A stretch of 45,283 bases of DNA, taken from the IMG/VR virus record IMGVR_UViG_3300045538_000405, positions 1 through 45,283 of that record, one strand, 5' to 3'. The position numbers were made by a program, and so were the translations under genes. This document shows positions 21,139 through 31,300 of the stretch, one piece after another. The notes beneath the pieces are model-generated. The model worked only from the letters and a program-made list of their open reading frames with translations. It made no database searches and was not told where the DNA came from. How positions within the stretch are numbered: the stretch's first letter is position 1; each line of letters begins with the position of its first letter. Source of the DNA: a virus.

Positions 21139-21522
21139 ATGGAACTACATGAATTTGAGATATACAAAGGCAAATCATTCGCTGCGTTGTGTAAGGAAAT
21201 AGTTGTTAACCAGAACGAGAAGAAGGATCAGTTAGACATTCTTGTCAGTGAATTACGTAGCCTTATAAAAGGCGTGAATGATGCTATAGTAGTAGTTCCT
21301 CTTATAAAAGATTATCTGGACGTGGGCGTGAGGAATGACGATCAGCTGGTAAAACTAGCTGCTATTATCCAAAGAATATTATCAAAACAAAACGAGGGGT
21401 CGGAGGACGGTACGGGTTCATTTCAAATAACCGAAGAAGAACGCAAGGAACTTCTAAAGGAAGTCGAGAGTCTCAAGAAATCTTCGCCAGTAACCCCTAC
21501 ATCTGAGAAGGATTTGCAATGA
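21139..21522 (+). CDS. Unknown protein at the start of the baseplate module
   Basis: 127 residues, MELHEFEIYKGKSFAALCKE at the N-terminus, helical, with a Lys/Glu-rich C-terminal coiled-coil-like end (EEERKELLKEVESLKKSS). The stop overlaps the ATG of the OB-fold hub gene by 4 nt. It is presumably a small structural or assembly protein, but no family is recognised. Confidence 0.75.
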   Translation: MELHEFEIYKGKSFAALCKEIVVNQNEKKDQLDILVSELRSLIKGVNDAIVVVPLIKDYLDVGVRNDDQLVKLAAIIQRILSKQNEGSEDGTGSFQITEEERKELLKEVESLKKSSPVTPTSEKDLQ

Positions 21523-23114
21523 GTTATTCTATAGACCACTCTATATTCGACAGATCGACTGATGATGTAAACATACTATCGACGAAACAAGACCATAGGA
21601 TAATACAGAGCGGCAGAAGCATAATCCAATATGAGCCGGCTATAGTATTGGACATAGTATTGGATGATTCACATCCCATGTTTAAACGGGGATTGGGCAA
21701 TATCCTCTCTCCACTTGAATATCCAGTGGATTTTCGTGGAATGTCCGCTAACGAAACCGACCGGGATTACTCTCTGATAGGAGCGGCTCTCGTGAGACTG
21801 TGTTACTCCCACGTTAAATTTGAGAAGGAGAGTTTGATATGGGCTATTCCATTGGATTCGAGCATGGCGGTCATACCGGTGCTGAACGAAATCGTTCATG
21901 TAGTTAAGATATTCGATAAGTATTATTACACCAACCGAGTCAATACCAAGAATGGATGTAACACCTCAGCAGATTTTAGATACGAGCAGACCTATGGTAA
22001 AAAAGTAGGAAATCGTTCTTATGCAACCGTTAAGTTACATGGTCCGATTTCTCGATTCGATTCTTATTCTGAAAATTCACCGGGCGGTTTCAATGGAATA
22101 TTGGGAAATTACTTTTGGTTTAACAAAAACATAAGAAATCTCCGACGATTTGAGGGAGATACCGTAGTGGAGGGAAGGTTTGGTCAGAGCATAAGAATGG
22201 GTGCCTATGACGATAAACGTCAGAATGATCAGGGAATCCACAGTAACTATGTGAGTGGAGATGATACATTTGGCGGTGGCAATCCGATGATTCTCATACG
22301 AAACCGACAACGTCCGATATCGCAAATATCGGCGCAATCCATCCATCCTCTATTAAATACAATTCCCGAAATAACCGGTTCTATAGCAGAGAAGAACGTG
22401 TGTGGATATGTACTGGAAGACATTAACCACGATGGTTCTTCCATTCACATGACGAGTGGGAAAACCGAATCCACCTTTAAAAGTACTTGTTACAAGCGAT
22501 GTTTCTCCGAAACTGTCACCGAGGAACAACCGAGATTCAGTCCAAAATCATCCACTTCTTTTAAAATTCCAAAGTTTGATGGGGATCAGATAATAATAAA
22601 CAGCGACCGACTTATTCTCTCATCTAGGTTCGGCGAGACACTCCATTTCTCAAAAAAACGGTATTCTATAGTGACCGACAATGAGTTTACAGTGGATTCT
22701 CACCAACCGATTGTTCTCACGACAAACAGTAAAACCGTGATAAACTCTCCTGCTATATACTTGGGAGAATACGACATCACATCGGAACCAGCATTGCTCG
22801 GACAGACCACCATTAACTGGCTTTATGATTTATGTGAATGGATATTGGCGCATACCCATTACTACAATCACTCTCACCCCAATGCCGGTGGAGCGTCTCC
22901 GAACACCACCCAATTACCGGTTCAGTTACAGAAACTAAAGGATTTACGAGACAAGCTACATACACTGATGAGTCGACGTGTGTTTCTTACTGGTGGTGGG
23001 TATGCTCAAGGTGCTGACGGCGGTGTTATACAAGACGGAACCCCGCCGGTGTCAATCAATACTTCCACGGGCGTCGGTGTGCCCGGTGGATGGTCGGGAA
23101 AAAATAGAAGATAA
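21519..23114 (+). CDS. Baseplate hub/spike-type protein
   Basis: 531 residues. The N-terminal part (IGAALVRLCYSHVKFEKESL, then IPLDSSMAVIPVLNEIVHVV) has the look of the OB-fold domain of phage baseplate hub and spike proteins (T4 gp5 type). Late in the protein, HTHYYNHSHPNAGG (about residue 444 on) is a His-rich segment like those that bind metal near spike tips, followed by a helix (VQLQKLKDLRDKLHTLM) and a Gly-rich C-terminus. It probably forms the tail-tube-proximal spike. A lysozyme domain is not visible. AAGGA lies 6 nt before the ATG. Confidence 0.7.
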   Translation: MSYSIDHSIFDRSTDDVNILSTKQDHRIIQSGRSIIQYEPAIVLDIVLDDSHPMFKRGLGNILSPLEYPVDFRGMSANETDRDYSLIGAALVRLCYSHVKFEKESLIWAIPLDSSMAVIPVLNEIVHVVKIFDKYYYTNRVNTKNGCNTSADFRYEQTYGKKVGNRSYATVKLHGPISRFDSYSENSPGGFNGILGNYFWFNKNIRNLRRFEGDTVVEGRFGQSIRMGAYDDKRQNDQGIHSNYVSGDDTFGGGNPMILIRNRQRPISQISAQSIHPLLNTIPEITGSIAEKNVCGYVLEDINHDGSSIHMTSGKTESTFKSTCYKRCFSETVTEEQPRFSPKSSTSFKIPKFDGDQIIINSDRLILSSRFGETLHFSKKRYSIVTDNEFTVDSHQPIVLTTNSKTVINSPAIYLGEYDITSEPALLGQTTINWLYDLCEWILAHTHYYNHSHPNAGGASPNTTQLPVQLQKLKDLRDKLHTLMSRRVFLTGGGYAQGADGGVIQDGTPPVSINTSTGVGVPGGWSGKNRR

Positions 23115-23130
23115 AGACAAGTTTTACAAA

Positions 23131-23138
23131 TATTTATA
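23131..23138 (+). promoter_or_regulatory. Late-promoter-like motif TATTTATA
   Basis: Five nt before the ATG at 23144. Confidence 0.6.
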
Positions 23139-23143
23139 CCAAT

Positions 23144-23575
23144 ATGAACAAAGACGAATTCAAAAAGATCATATCAGAGTCGATAGAAGACAAACTAAGG
23201 GAAATATTACCCTCTGTGTTAGATGAATATTTTACCGGAACACGAGTATCGAAGCCGACGGCTATAACCGAAGGAGCCCGTCGACAGACAAACGTGGTGC
23301 CCACTGCACAGAGGACGTCACCGTCACCGGCAGCTGCTCCAAAGAAGCAATATGTAAAGAATTCGGTTTTAAATGATATACTAAACGAGACTGTGATAAA
23401 ATCGATACCGGGTGGACCAAGTGTGGCAGGCGGACCCATGCCCGCGTTTTCTGAAAACACCGGTCCTTCTATAATGGACAATATAGACGCTGTCCCAGCA
23501 TCTGTGGCTGGTGCCCTCACGAGAGACTATAGTCAGTTATTGAAAATGTCAGCGGCTAAATCATCGAAAAGATGA
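23144..23575 (+). CDS. Unknown protein in the baseplate operon
   Basis: 143 residues, starting MNKDEFKKIISESIEDKLRE. The opening helix resembles that of the protein at 5872 (LKQIIKSIIRESIE). Then comes a low-complexity Pro/Ala/Ser linker and a short C-terminal segment. It is placed before gp25 and overlaps it by 4 nt. Function unknown; possibly a tail-assembly adaptor. Confidence 0.75.
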   Translation: MNKDEFKKIISESIEDKLREILPSVLDEYFTGTRVSKPTAITEGARRQTNVVPTAQRTSPSPAAAPKKQYVKNSVLNDILNETVIKSIPGGPSVAGGPMPAFSENTGPSIMDNIDAVPASVAGALTRDYSQLLKMSAAKSSKR

Positions 23576-23991
23576 GATCTAACATTACATCCTCAAAGTA
23601 CCCAATAGGATTATCCGTTCCATTTGTCAACGGTTCATCGGGATATTTCCAGCAGACGTTCGATACCAATGAACAGATAAAGAACAATCTCACAAATTTT
23701 CTGAAAACCAAGCGTGGGGAGAGACGGATGATGCCCGAATTTGGTACTCAACTCTACACTCTTTTGTTTGAACAACGGACGGATAACTTGTCCGAGATAT
23801 TGAAGTCGATGATATCCGAGGAAATCCGATACTGGCTGCCAGAGGTTAAAATATTGGGAATAGACATTATTGACACCGAAAACCCAGAGGGAGATGATAA
23901 TTATAAAATGAGAGTGTCGATAAAATTTAGTGTAAATTCCACTAATGACGTCGATGTTCTTGTATTTGACTTGGAAAATGTAAAGATATAA
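23572..23991 (+). CDS. 25: Baseplate wedge protein gp25-like
   Basis: 139 residues. SSGYFQQTFDTNEQIKNNLT and KTKRGERRMMPEFGTQLYTL are the diagnostic pattern of gp25/W-like baseplate wedge proteins, which share a lysozyme-like fold and connect the sheath to the wedge. The EPR-like conserved position reads MPEFGT here. Length is typical. The ATG overlaps the previous stop; the next gene starts 1 nt after the stop. Confidence 0.92.
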   Translation: MRSNITSSKYPIGLSVPFVNGSSGYFQQTFDTNEQIKNNLTNFLKTKRGERRMMPEFGTQLYTLLFEQRTDNLSEILKSMISEEIRYWLPEVKILGIDIIDTENPEGDDNYKMRVSIKFSVNSTNDVDVLVFDLENVKI

Positions 23992-23992
23992 T

Positions 23993-25957
23993 ATGGCAAC
24001 GACCTTGGATAAAAATTTCAAACCACAATCTAGGGAGATCCGTTATCTCGGGAAAGACTTCGACGCGTTAAAGTCTGGGTTAATAGAATTCGCTAAACAT
24101 TACTACCCAAGAACTTACAAGGATTTCAATGATTCTTCTCCGGGAATGATGTTCATCGACATGGCATCATACGTAGGAGATGTTCTGTCATTTTACATAG
24201 ATTATCAGTTCAAAGAAGGATTGATGAATTTCGCGGAAGAACGGAAGAACGTGATTAACTTGGTGAAGTTTCTTGGATATTCACCGAAACCAAGTCGGCC
24301 GGCTACAACCACACTTGATTTATTTCAGATAATACCATCCAAACGAAATGAAGACGGTTCGTTCGAGCCGGATACTAGATATGCGCTCATAATAAGAGAG
24401 GGCATGGAAGTAGCATCGTCTAACCGAGTTACATTCATTACAACGGAAACGGTGAATTTTTCATTGAAGAGTGAACTTTATCCGAGGGTAGATGAGGTGT
24501 TTTCGAGGAATACATCGGGGGAACCGGAATTCTACCTCATAAAAAAATCGGTCAAAGCATATTCCGGAAAATCGGTGATAAGGACATTTCAGATAGATGG
24601 ACAGACGCCGAATCTGAGGGTGGAGCTCGCGGAAGACAATATCATCAAAATCATAAGCGTAAAAGATTCCGATAACAACAGTTGGTATCAAGTGGATTAT
24701 CTCGCTCAAGATCTCATTCAGTTGCCGGTGGAAAATAACAGATTCAATTTTGAAACTTTCTCAAACTTCAATTCCACCGTCCCTAATATCATAAGATTTC
24801 TCAGAACAAATCGTAGGTTTATAACGGAGGTGGATGAAAACAATAAAACTTACCTGCAATTTGGTTCTTCAACTGACAGTCTGGAAGAAGAAATTTTAGT
24901 ACCAAATTCAGAAATGTTGGGAGTTGGATTCTCCAACGTCAGTAGATATAATCTGACTCTTGACCCTACTATTTTTGTAAAATCAAATTCATACGGTTCA
25001 TCTCCATTTAACACGACTCTTACCGTTAAGTATGTCTATGGAGGCGGCATCGAGTCGAATTCCAATGTGAATGATATTTCCACCGTGACGAAAGTCGAGT
25101 TTGATGACGCTGAGGAATATCTGCCGTCGGAGGAAAACTTAGTAAATACCATAAAAAGCAGTCTACGGGTGACGAATCCCATTCCGGCCACCGGTGGTTC
25201 TTCATCGGAAACCATTTCGGAGATAAAACAGAACGCGATGTTAAATTTTGCTGCCCAAGATAGAGTGGTAACGAAAGAAGACTATGTGGCCCGTGTATTA
25301 AGCATGCCGGCTGAATATGGAAGGATAGCTAAGGCGTTCGTTACCACGGAATCGGACCTGGCCACTAACAATACTTCGACGGTGAACGGTCTTTTGGACG
25401 AAAATCATAATATAATCGTTGATGAAAAAAACGCGGGATTTAGAAAAATGAGTTTAGATGGCGTGAACCCATTTGGCGTGAACCTCTATGTGTTGACATA
25501 TGACGATGACAAAAAGTTGACTCCTGTGAACGAGGCGTTGGTTTATAACTTGAGGAAATACGTCTCGAAGTATCGAATGATTTCCGACAGAGTTAACATT
25601 ATAGATGGATTTGTCATAAACATTGGAGTGGAATTTACCATCCTCACATATTCTACATTCAACAAGAAAGAGGTTCTTGCGAATTGTATATCGTCCGTTA
25701 AAGATTTCTTTGATATAGAGTCGTGGCAATTCTCACAGCCTATAAACATAGGGCAGCTGGAACTTGAGATAGCTAAGATAGAGGGAGTTCAGTCAGTATC
25801 CGACCTAAAGATAACAAATAACGTAGGTGGGAATTATTCTCTGTGTGAATATAACATAGAGGCAGCCACTCGCCATAAAATAGTGTATCCTCCTATTGAT
25901 CCGTCTATATTTGAACTGAAATATCCCGATGTAGACATCCGAGCCAAAGTTCTTTGA
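23993..25957 (+). CDS. 6: Baseplate wedge protein gp6-like
   Basis: 654 residues, about the size of T4 gp6 (660). The N-terminus MATTLDKNFKPQSREIRYLG, then FAKHYYPRTYKDFNDSSPGM and FIDMASYVGDVLSFYIDYQF is strongly diagnostic of the gp6/J-like family. The middle and C-terminal part includes the J-like segment AAQDRVVTKEDYVARVLSMP. In T4, gp6 dimers form the inner ring of the baseplate wedges and bind gp25. Adjacent gp25 fits this. The protein is complete. Confidence 0.95.
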   Translation: MATTLDKNFKPQSREIRYLGKDFDALKSGLIEFAKHYYPRTYKDFNDSSPGMMFIDMASYVGDVLSFYIDYQFKEGLMNFAEERKNVINLVKFLGYSPKPSRPATTTLDLFQIIPSKRNEDGSFEPDTRYALIIREGMEVASSNRVTFITTETVNFSLKSELYPRVDEVFSRNTSGEPEFYLIKKSVKAYSGKSVIRTFQIDGQTPNLRVELAEDNIIKIISVKDSDNNSWYQVDYLAQDLIQLPVENNRFNFETFSNFNSTVPNIIRFLRTNRRFITEVDENNKTYLQFGSSTDSLEEEILVPNSEMLGVGFSNVSRYNLTLDPTIFVKSNSYGSSPFNTTLTVKYVYGGGIESNSNVNDISTVTKVEFDDAEEYLPSEENLVNTIKSSLRVTNPIPATGGSSSETISEIKQNAMLNFAAQDRVVTKEDYVARVLSMPAEYGRIAKAFVTTESDLATNNTSTVNGLLDENHNIIVDEKNAGFRKMSLDGVNPFGVNLYVLTYDDDKKLTPVNEALVYNLRKYVSKYRMISDRVNIIDGFVINIGVEFTILTYSTFNKKEVLANCISSVKDFFDIESWQFSQPINIGQLELEIAKIEGVQSVSDLKITNNVGGNYSLCEYNIEAATRHKIVYPPIDPSIFELKYPDVDIRAKVL

Positions 25958-25958
25958 T

Positions 25959-26246
25959 ATGCACAAGTTCGTTTACCCCTCATCTGATGCATATCTGACA
26001 AATCATCCGGACTATCGAACGAAAAATTTCGGTAGGGACGAAATATTGGAAATTTCCTCCGAGATGTTTTCCATAAAAACTTACATGATAACATCGTCAG
26101 TAAGGGAAGCAGTCACTAATTTTGTAGGACTTAGTCTGTTAAGGTTCACTGGAGAATTAACGGGTTCACTGACAGGATCCGCATCGGATATTTCCGGCAG
26201 CATAATTGGTTGTGGATTGGTTTTGCCAGAAGAGGATGATTGTTGA
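25959..26246 (+). CDS. Small virion-type protein, paralogue of next two genes
   Basis: 95 residues, starting MHKFVYPSSDAYLTNHPDYR, then NFGRDEILEI and LSLLRFTGELTGSLTG. This order (DxYL ... NFG ... L.I ... LLRF) follows the first strands of the DNRLRE-type beta domain in phage and bacterial surface proteins. The C-terminus carries GS repeats. The next gene starts MHHFVFSQKDSFVY, so the two are tandem relatives. Probably a structural component; function unknown. Confidence 0.7.
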   Translation: MHKFVYPSSDAYLTNHPDYRTKNFGRDEILEISSEMFSIKTYMITSSVREAVTNFVGLSLLRFTGELTGSLTGSASDISGSIIGCGLVLPEEDDC

Positions 26247-26247
26247 T

Positions 26248-26637
26248 ATGCACCATTTTGTATTTTCTCAAAAAGATTCATTTGTCTACAGCGAAGAAGT
26301 CGCTCGTAAGCGGAATTTTGGACTTGATAAGTTCGTTGAAGTTGGATGTGTAAACAAGTTATCACGTACACATAGAACGACTTCATTTTTGCCGATAGAG
26401 TCGTCTGATGAATTGGTGAATCGTTATGTTGTAGACTTTCACGGTTCTTTCACAGGAAGCATGAGCTGCGGTTCCAGTGGAAGCGTGAGTGGGTCTTTGA
26501 ACTGTAACGGGTATTTATCTCCGGGTGGGATATGTGCTCCGTTAGGGGTCGTGGATGAATTTGGGAATCTGTTAATCGAAGATGATGGCGAATTGATAAG
26601 ACTCACTTTCGACTCGGATTTCTTCGTTTTCCCATAA
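26248..26637 (+). CDS. Second DNRLRE-like small virion protein
   Basis: 129 residues from ATG 26248, 1 nt after the previous stop. MHHFVFSQKDSFVYSEEVAR, NFGLDKFVEV, then a Gly/Ser repeat stretch (FHGSFTGSMSCGSSGSVSGS). A related but divergent copy of the previous gene. The repeats resemble those in the protein at 26667 (SGTLNGNFSGSACGYTGSL). Function unknown. Confidence 0.7.
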   Translation: MHHFVFSQKDSFVYSEEVARKRNFGLDKFVEVGCVNKLSRTHRTTSFLPIESSDELVNRYVVDFHGSFTGSMSCGSSGSVSGSLNCNGYLSPGGICAPLGVVDEFGNLLIEDDGELIRLTFDSDFFVFP

Positions 26638-26654
26638 ATTGAATAACTGTTTTA

Positions 26655-26662
26655 TACTTATA
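26655..26662 (+). promoter_or_regulatory. Late-promoter-like motif TACTTATA
   Basis: Four nt before the ATG at 26667. Confidence 0.5.
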
Positions 26663-26666
26663 CGAT

Positions 26667-27911
26667 ATGCCACTATCCTTTACAGTAGATAATTTCACTG
26701 GAATAACCGGAAGCAGCTGTGTGTCAGGTACACTCAACGGTAACTTCAGTGGTTCTGCTTGTGGATACACAGGAAGTCTTTCTAGTTTCACAGGTGTTCT
26801 TTCCGGATACATTTCGGGATCGTATTATGTGACGGTAAATCGTTATGTAAACGAGTATAAAAACTACATAAAGAGGTCGTTGTTGAAGTTCGATCTATCC
26901 GAGATAAGTCGTTCCATAGCCACCGGAGACATTTCTTCGCCCAAATTCACTCTCAACATGAGAGTGGTGGAATCCAGAGAACTACCAATCGATTATAGTA
27001 TTTACGCATTTCCGATAAGTCACAGTTGGGCAATGGGAACCGGTCTTTATGCTAACGAGGGGTCTACCGATGGGGTGAGTTGGTTATACAAAAATTCACA
27101 AAATACATCAAGCACATGGTATCCAAACATTGACGCTGATCTCAATGTGACCGGAACAAATTATCTAATAACCGAAAGCGTGTCTTCGTTTCAAAGAGGC
27201 GGCGGTGTGTGGTATTACGGTGCACCACCTAGTTGTTCTAATAACGTAAGTGTAAGCCTCTGTTCAGCGGTATCCGGTGCAAGTTATGTATGCTCACAGT
27301 CTTTCAGTTACGCTTCCGCTGACATATCAATGGATATAACGAGGATTTGTAGTGCTTGGATTTGTGGATGTATCCCAAATGAGGGGTTGATACTCCTCAC
27401 ATCCGAAGAACTCAATCCAAGTGCATCGATGAACTTGAAGTTTTTCAGCCGAGAAACCAACACCATCTATTCTCCATTTATAGATGTAAAGTGGCCGGAT
27501 GCCACCATCGACACATCAAGCGTAGCTCCTGTAACATCTAGCCTAGGTGTAAGCGTTTCTATTAAAGGGATTAGGTCGGAATACAAGAGTGGAAACAAGG
27601 TGAGATTTACAGTTTTTGCTAGAGAAACAAATCCGCTTCGGAAATTCGTATCAGCACAGACAAACTATCTTACTCCTAAGTATCTGCCATCAAGTAGCTT
27701 CTATTCTATAAAAGACAATGAAAGCGAGGAAGTTGTGATAGGTTTTGATGACTACACTAGACTAAGTTGTGACGCAAACGGAAACTACTTCATGTTGGAT
27801 ACCACTGGACTGCCGCAAGAAAGATACTACAGAATTCTTGTAAAATCTGAGTTCGGTGACGGTTCTATTCAGATATTCGATAGTAAGAGCATATTCAAGA
27901 TATCTAGGTAA
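26667..27911 (+). CDS. DNRLRE-type structural protein
   Basis: 414 residues. Gly/Ser-rich N-terminal repeats (residues about 8-52) precede a DNRLRE-like domain (KRSLLKFDLSEI ... SPKFTLNMRVVES ... HSWAMGTGLYANEG ... GVSWLYK), a beta-sandwich seen in many surface proteins. The C-terminal 130 residues (VSVSIKGIRSEYKSGNKVRF) look like a second beta domain. It likely forms part of the baseplate or a tail appendage. It follows two short paralogues and has its own late-type motif. Confidence 0.75.
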   Translation: MPLSFTVDNFTGITGSSCVSGTLNGNFSGSACGYTGSLSSFTGVLSGYISGSYYVTVNRYVNEYKNYIKRSLLKFDLSEISRSIATGDISSPKFTLNMRVVESRELPIDYSIYAFPISHSWAMGTGLYANEGSTDGVSWLYKNSQNTSSTWYPNIDADLNVTGTNYLITESVSSFQRGGGVWYYGAPPSCSNNVSVSLCSAVSGASYVCSQSFSYASADISMDITRICSAWICGCIPNEGLILLTSEELNPSASMNLKFFSRETNTIYSPFIDVKWPDATIDTSSVAPVTSSLGVSVSIKGIRSEYKSGNKVRFTVFARETNPLRKFVSAQTNYLTPKYLPSSSFYSIKDNESEEVVIGFDDYTRLSCDANGNYFMLDTTGLPQERYYRILVKSEFGDGSIQIFDSKSIFKISR

Positions 27912-27912
27912 T

Positions 27913-28365
27913 ATGATAGACATAAGCAAGTTTAACCGCGAGATAACTGACTTTAGGAACGGTGTATTGTTATATGAATACAGCTTCAATCCAGTAGGAA
28001 ATCTGTTTTTTAAGTCGGAAAATGGGGATTTCAATCAATCATTTTTAAAGATACCCGTGGATAATTTCGAATACGACGTGAAGAAAATAGGTGAATTGTA
28101 TAACCTAAAATTTGAAGAATTCTCTGAAGCTACAGCTGTGGTGACAAAGGATCCGAATATATCTTCACTTGAAAGGACTGTGGAGGAACTCGAAAACAAG
28201 CTCGCAGCCGCATCGAATTCATCGGACGTCGATAAACTTTCGTCGGAAATACTTGCTAGTAAGGATCTCATAATTCAATTGAGAATTTCAGCAGGAGAGG
28301 GGTCCTCCGCTGACGATTTTTACGATGAGTTTCCATATTTTCCCAAAAAAGATTCGTCGAATTAA
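27913..28365 (+). CDS. Unknown baseplate-operon protein
   Basis: 150 residues from ATG 27913, one nt after the upstream stop. MIDISKFNREITDFRNGVLL starts a mixed alpha/beta head; a coiled-coil segment (residues about 66-105, LERTVEELENKLAAASN) and an acidic C-terminus follow. No family recognised. A small trimerising or adaptor role in the baseplate is conceivable. Confidence 0.75.
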   Translation: MIDISKFNREITDFRNGVLLYEYSFNPVGNLFFKSENGDFNQSFLKIPVDNFEYDVKKIGELYNLKFEEFSEATAVVTKDPNISSLERTVEELENKLAAASNSSDVDKLSSEILASKDLIIQLRISAGEGSSADDFYDEFPYFPKKDSSN

Positions 28366-28378
28366 GCTTCCTTGGGTA

Positions 28379-28386
28379 TAATTATT
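28379..28386 (+). promoter_or_regulatory. Late-promoter-like motif TAATTATT
   Basis: Five nt before the ATG at 28392, with one mismatch to the series consensus. Confidence 0.4.
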
Positions 28387-28391
28387 AACAT

Positions 28392-31300
28392 ATGCCCGTG
28401 TTCCATTTTATAGACGAACCGAAAAACGGAATTAATGATGTTGGATACCTAAATAAAAAGGAACATTCGTTATTCTTCGTTTCATCGAGCACAGAACTGT
28501 CGTTCGGTAACTCAAACAAAGACGTTTTGGAGGTGGGTATTTATAATTTACAGAAAGAAATCAGTTCTTTCACCACAATCACGAGCTCACATGTGAGCAC
28601 ACCGAAGATTTATTCTTATGAAGATATAGACGGAAATAAATTTGACGACGTCTATTCTCCACCGAAAAACACAGCAATACAAGACGGTAAAAAGAATCTG
28701 TTGTTCCCAATATCAGAACTTATACCAGTTGGGTCAGTCACTTCTAACACAGTTTATCTATCCGTAAATCCAGTTTCAAATTTGTTTTCATATGAAAAAC
28801 CGCTGATTGTAAAGGAGATAAGCAACTCGAAGAAAGAAATAAAATTGATCCGGTCATTTAAGACCGAATCGGTTTTAAACACATCAGTAGTTAAATTTTC
28901 TGATAAAATCGGTGTTACAATAGATGGAAAAAAAGAAGTAAAGCTTAAATCCGGAACGACGCACACGTTACAATTTTCCGGCGACGTCAAGAAACTTCGC
29001 TTCAGTAAGACGAGGGGCGGAACATTTAATGGGTCGGTAGAATACCTCAGTAACATCATCTACAGACCGACGTTAAACGAAATTATATTGGACGCGACGG
29101 AAGAATTTCCTAAGATACTCTACGTTTACAATGTAGATTCTGATGGGTCGGACGCGTTAATAAATCTCACCGAAACCGTAACTCAATTGGATTTCAAACT
29201 CAATACAGAGTTTATGGCCTTGGGCGACGACTCTTTTATATTCAGAGAACTACACGATGAAGTTTCGTATGGAGTAAATTCGGTAAATCTTGTTGATGTG
29301 TATAATTCAACAAAATCCGCTTTTTCGGAAAACATATCGGTTTTAAAAAACCTCCTATCTTTTAGAGACGACAATGATGTATTGAAGTTATTATCTTCTA
29401 TCTATCATGGAGACACTTTATTCGATGAATATCTCGGAAAATATGTAAAATTACTCGGTGTAAAGGATTACATAGAAAATCACATAAAGTTTAACTACGA
29501 ATTCGTAGGAAACTTCACATCCTTTAAGATGGACGTGGCGAGAATAACCAAAGCAACGTGTTCATCTGGGGTTCTATTCTACAATCCAAACGCTGATAGA
29601 TTGCCAGGTAAAAAGAATGATTATTCCTCAGCGATGACATATCTCGTTTCACTGATAGACTCTACGTTAAACCGAGTTTTGTCGGATGTGGAGTTTGCTT
29701 ACAAGAACAAATACAAATCTCCATTGAAATGTGCTCTTAACTTCGGCGGAGGAAATCTCTCTCCGATTTTAACATCGAAATTGAAGGACGGTGTTGAATA
29801 CTGGGTGAAGTTGAAGGAACCCATCTCCACGGGAATAACAGTTGGCGACAAGTGTTCCGTCTGTAACATTTCCATTCGACCATTCTTTCAAATAGTGACG
29901 ATTGGGACGACTTCTGTAGACAAGGTCATCAAATTGACGTCGCCGAATTTTTCACTTAGTCTAAACGAACCATCCAACCGAACCACGTCGACGAAGTATT
30001 ATAATACCGAACAACTATCAATCGAAAGAGATTCTGATAATAAGATAAAGGTAAATAAAAAGTTGTTAGATTTGAACGTCGACTATACGGATTTCAACAA
30101 ATTCGTGGTATTTTCTTCTGCAAATATACGGGTTAAAATTTTCAAAAATAAGGCACGTAAGATAACAGAATTAAACGAAGAAATAGCGGAATTGATGACA
30201 GTTGATTCGGGAAGCACAGTTATAGCAGATAGGTTGAGTGTCTACGATAGGCTGGTAAATGCTAAAACGGAGATAGACGCCATCGTTGGGAGTTTCGATG
30301 GTTACGAGGCATATCTACACAAATCAGGAAATGTCATATACGACACTTCCTTGGAAATCTTTGTTGATTCATCTGGTTCATCCGAATCTTCGTCGTTTTT
30401 ATCAACGTTGGAAGATGACTCGATTGAGTATGATAAGAATAATAGAGATTCGTTGTTGAACAACAGTCCCGAATACATCTACGAGAACGTTGAGAATGAT
30501 GATTATCTAAAGTTCCTAAGCATGATAGGACATCACTTTGATAACATATACCTTCACATTTCTAATATAGGAATTTACAAAGAAGTCGGTCATGACATCG
30601 AGTCGGGCATGACGGGGAAGATGGTCAGTTATGTTCTCAATAGTTTCGGATTTAAAATTCCTCCCGGAATGTCCGGACTAATAGAATCATCGGATACGGT
30701 TGAAAATTATCTCTCGTCGGTGGAACAGACCGGACTCACTAACAACATCTCGGTGGACGAAAAGACCAAAACAATCTGGAAAAGAATGTTATTGAATTTG
30801 CCATCTATATACAAATCAAAGGGCACGGAAGAATGTATTAGACAGATATTTTCAATTTACGGAATACCAAATAACCTGATAATATTAAAGGAATTTGGTG
30901 GCGGATACACAAACCACGAAATCAGTTCGTCTTATCTATCGGATGAAAAAGAATATTTATTAGAATATACCGGAGAAGACGAGGAGTTCGTTAGGATAAC
31001 GGGTTCAAATGTTCCGTACAAATCGGTTGATTTTAAACTTTTCGTAGATCCTACAAATTACACGTCGTCTCGTGTTATAGTACCGCTCCACGATAAATTC
31101 GATTCCGCCGACGGGCACATATATTCACTCGGTTTCGTGAAGGTTTCAAACACACTGGGCCGATTTTATTTTACGATTCAAAATCTATCATCTTCATTTA
31201 CCACACTCACCGAACCCTTACATCTTTTCTCAGATGAACCGATGAGTGTGATGTTACGGAAGAATCCTATAGACGCTAAGTTCGGAGTTGCCCAAAGTGC

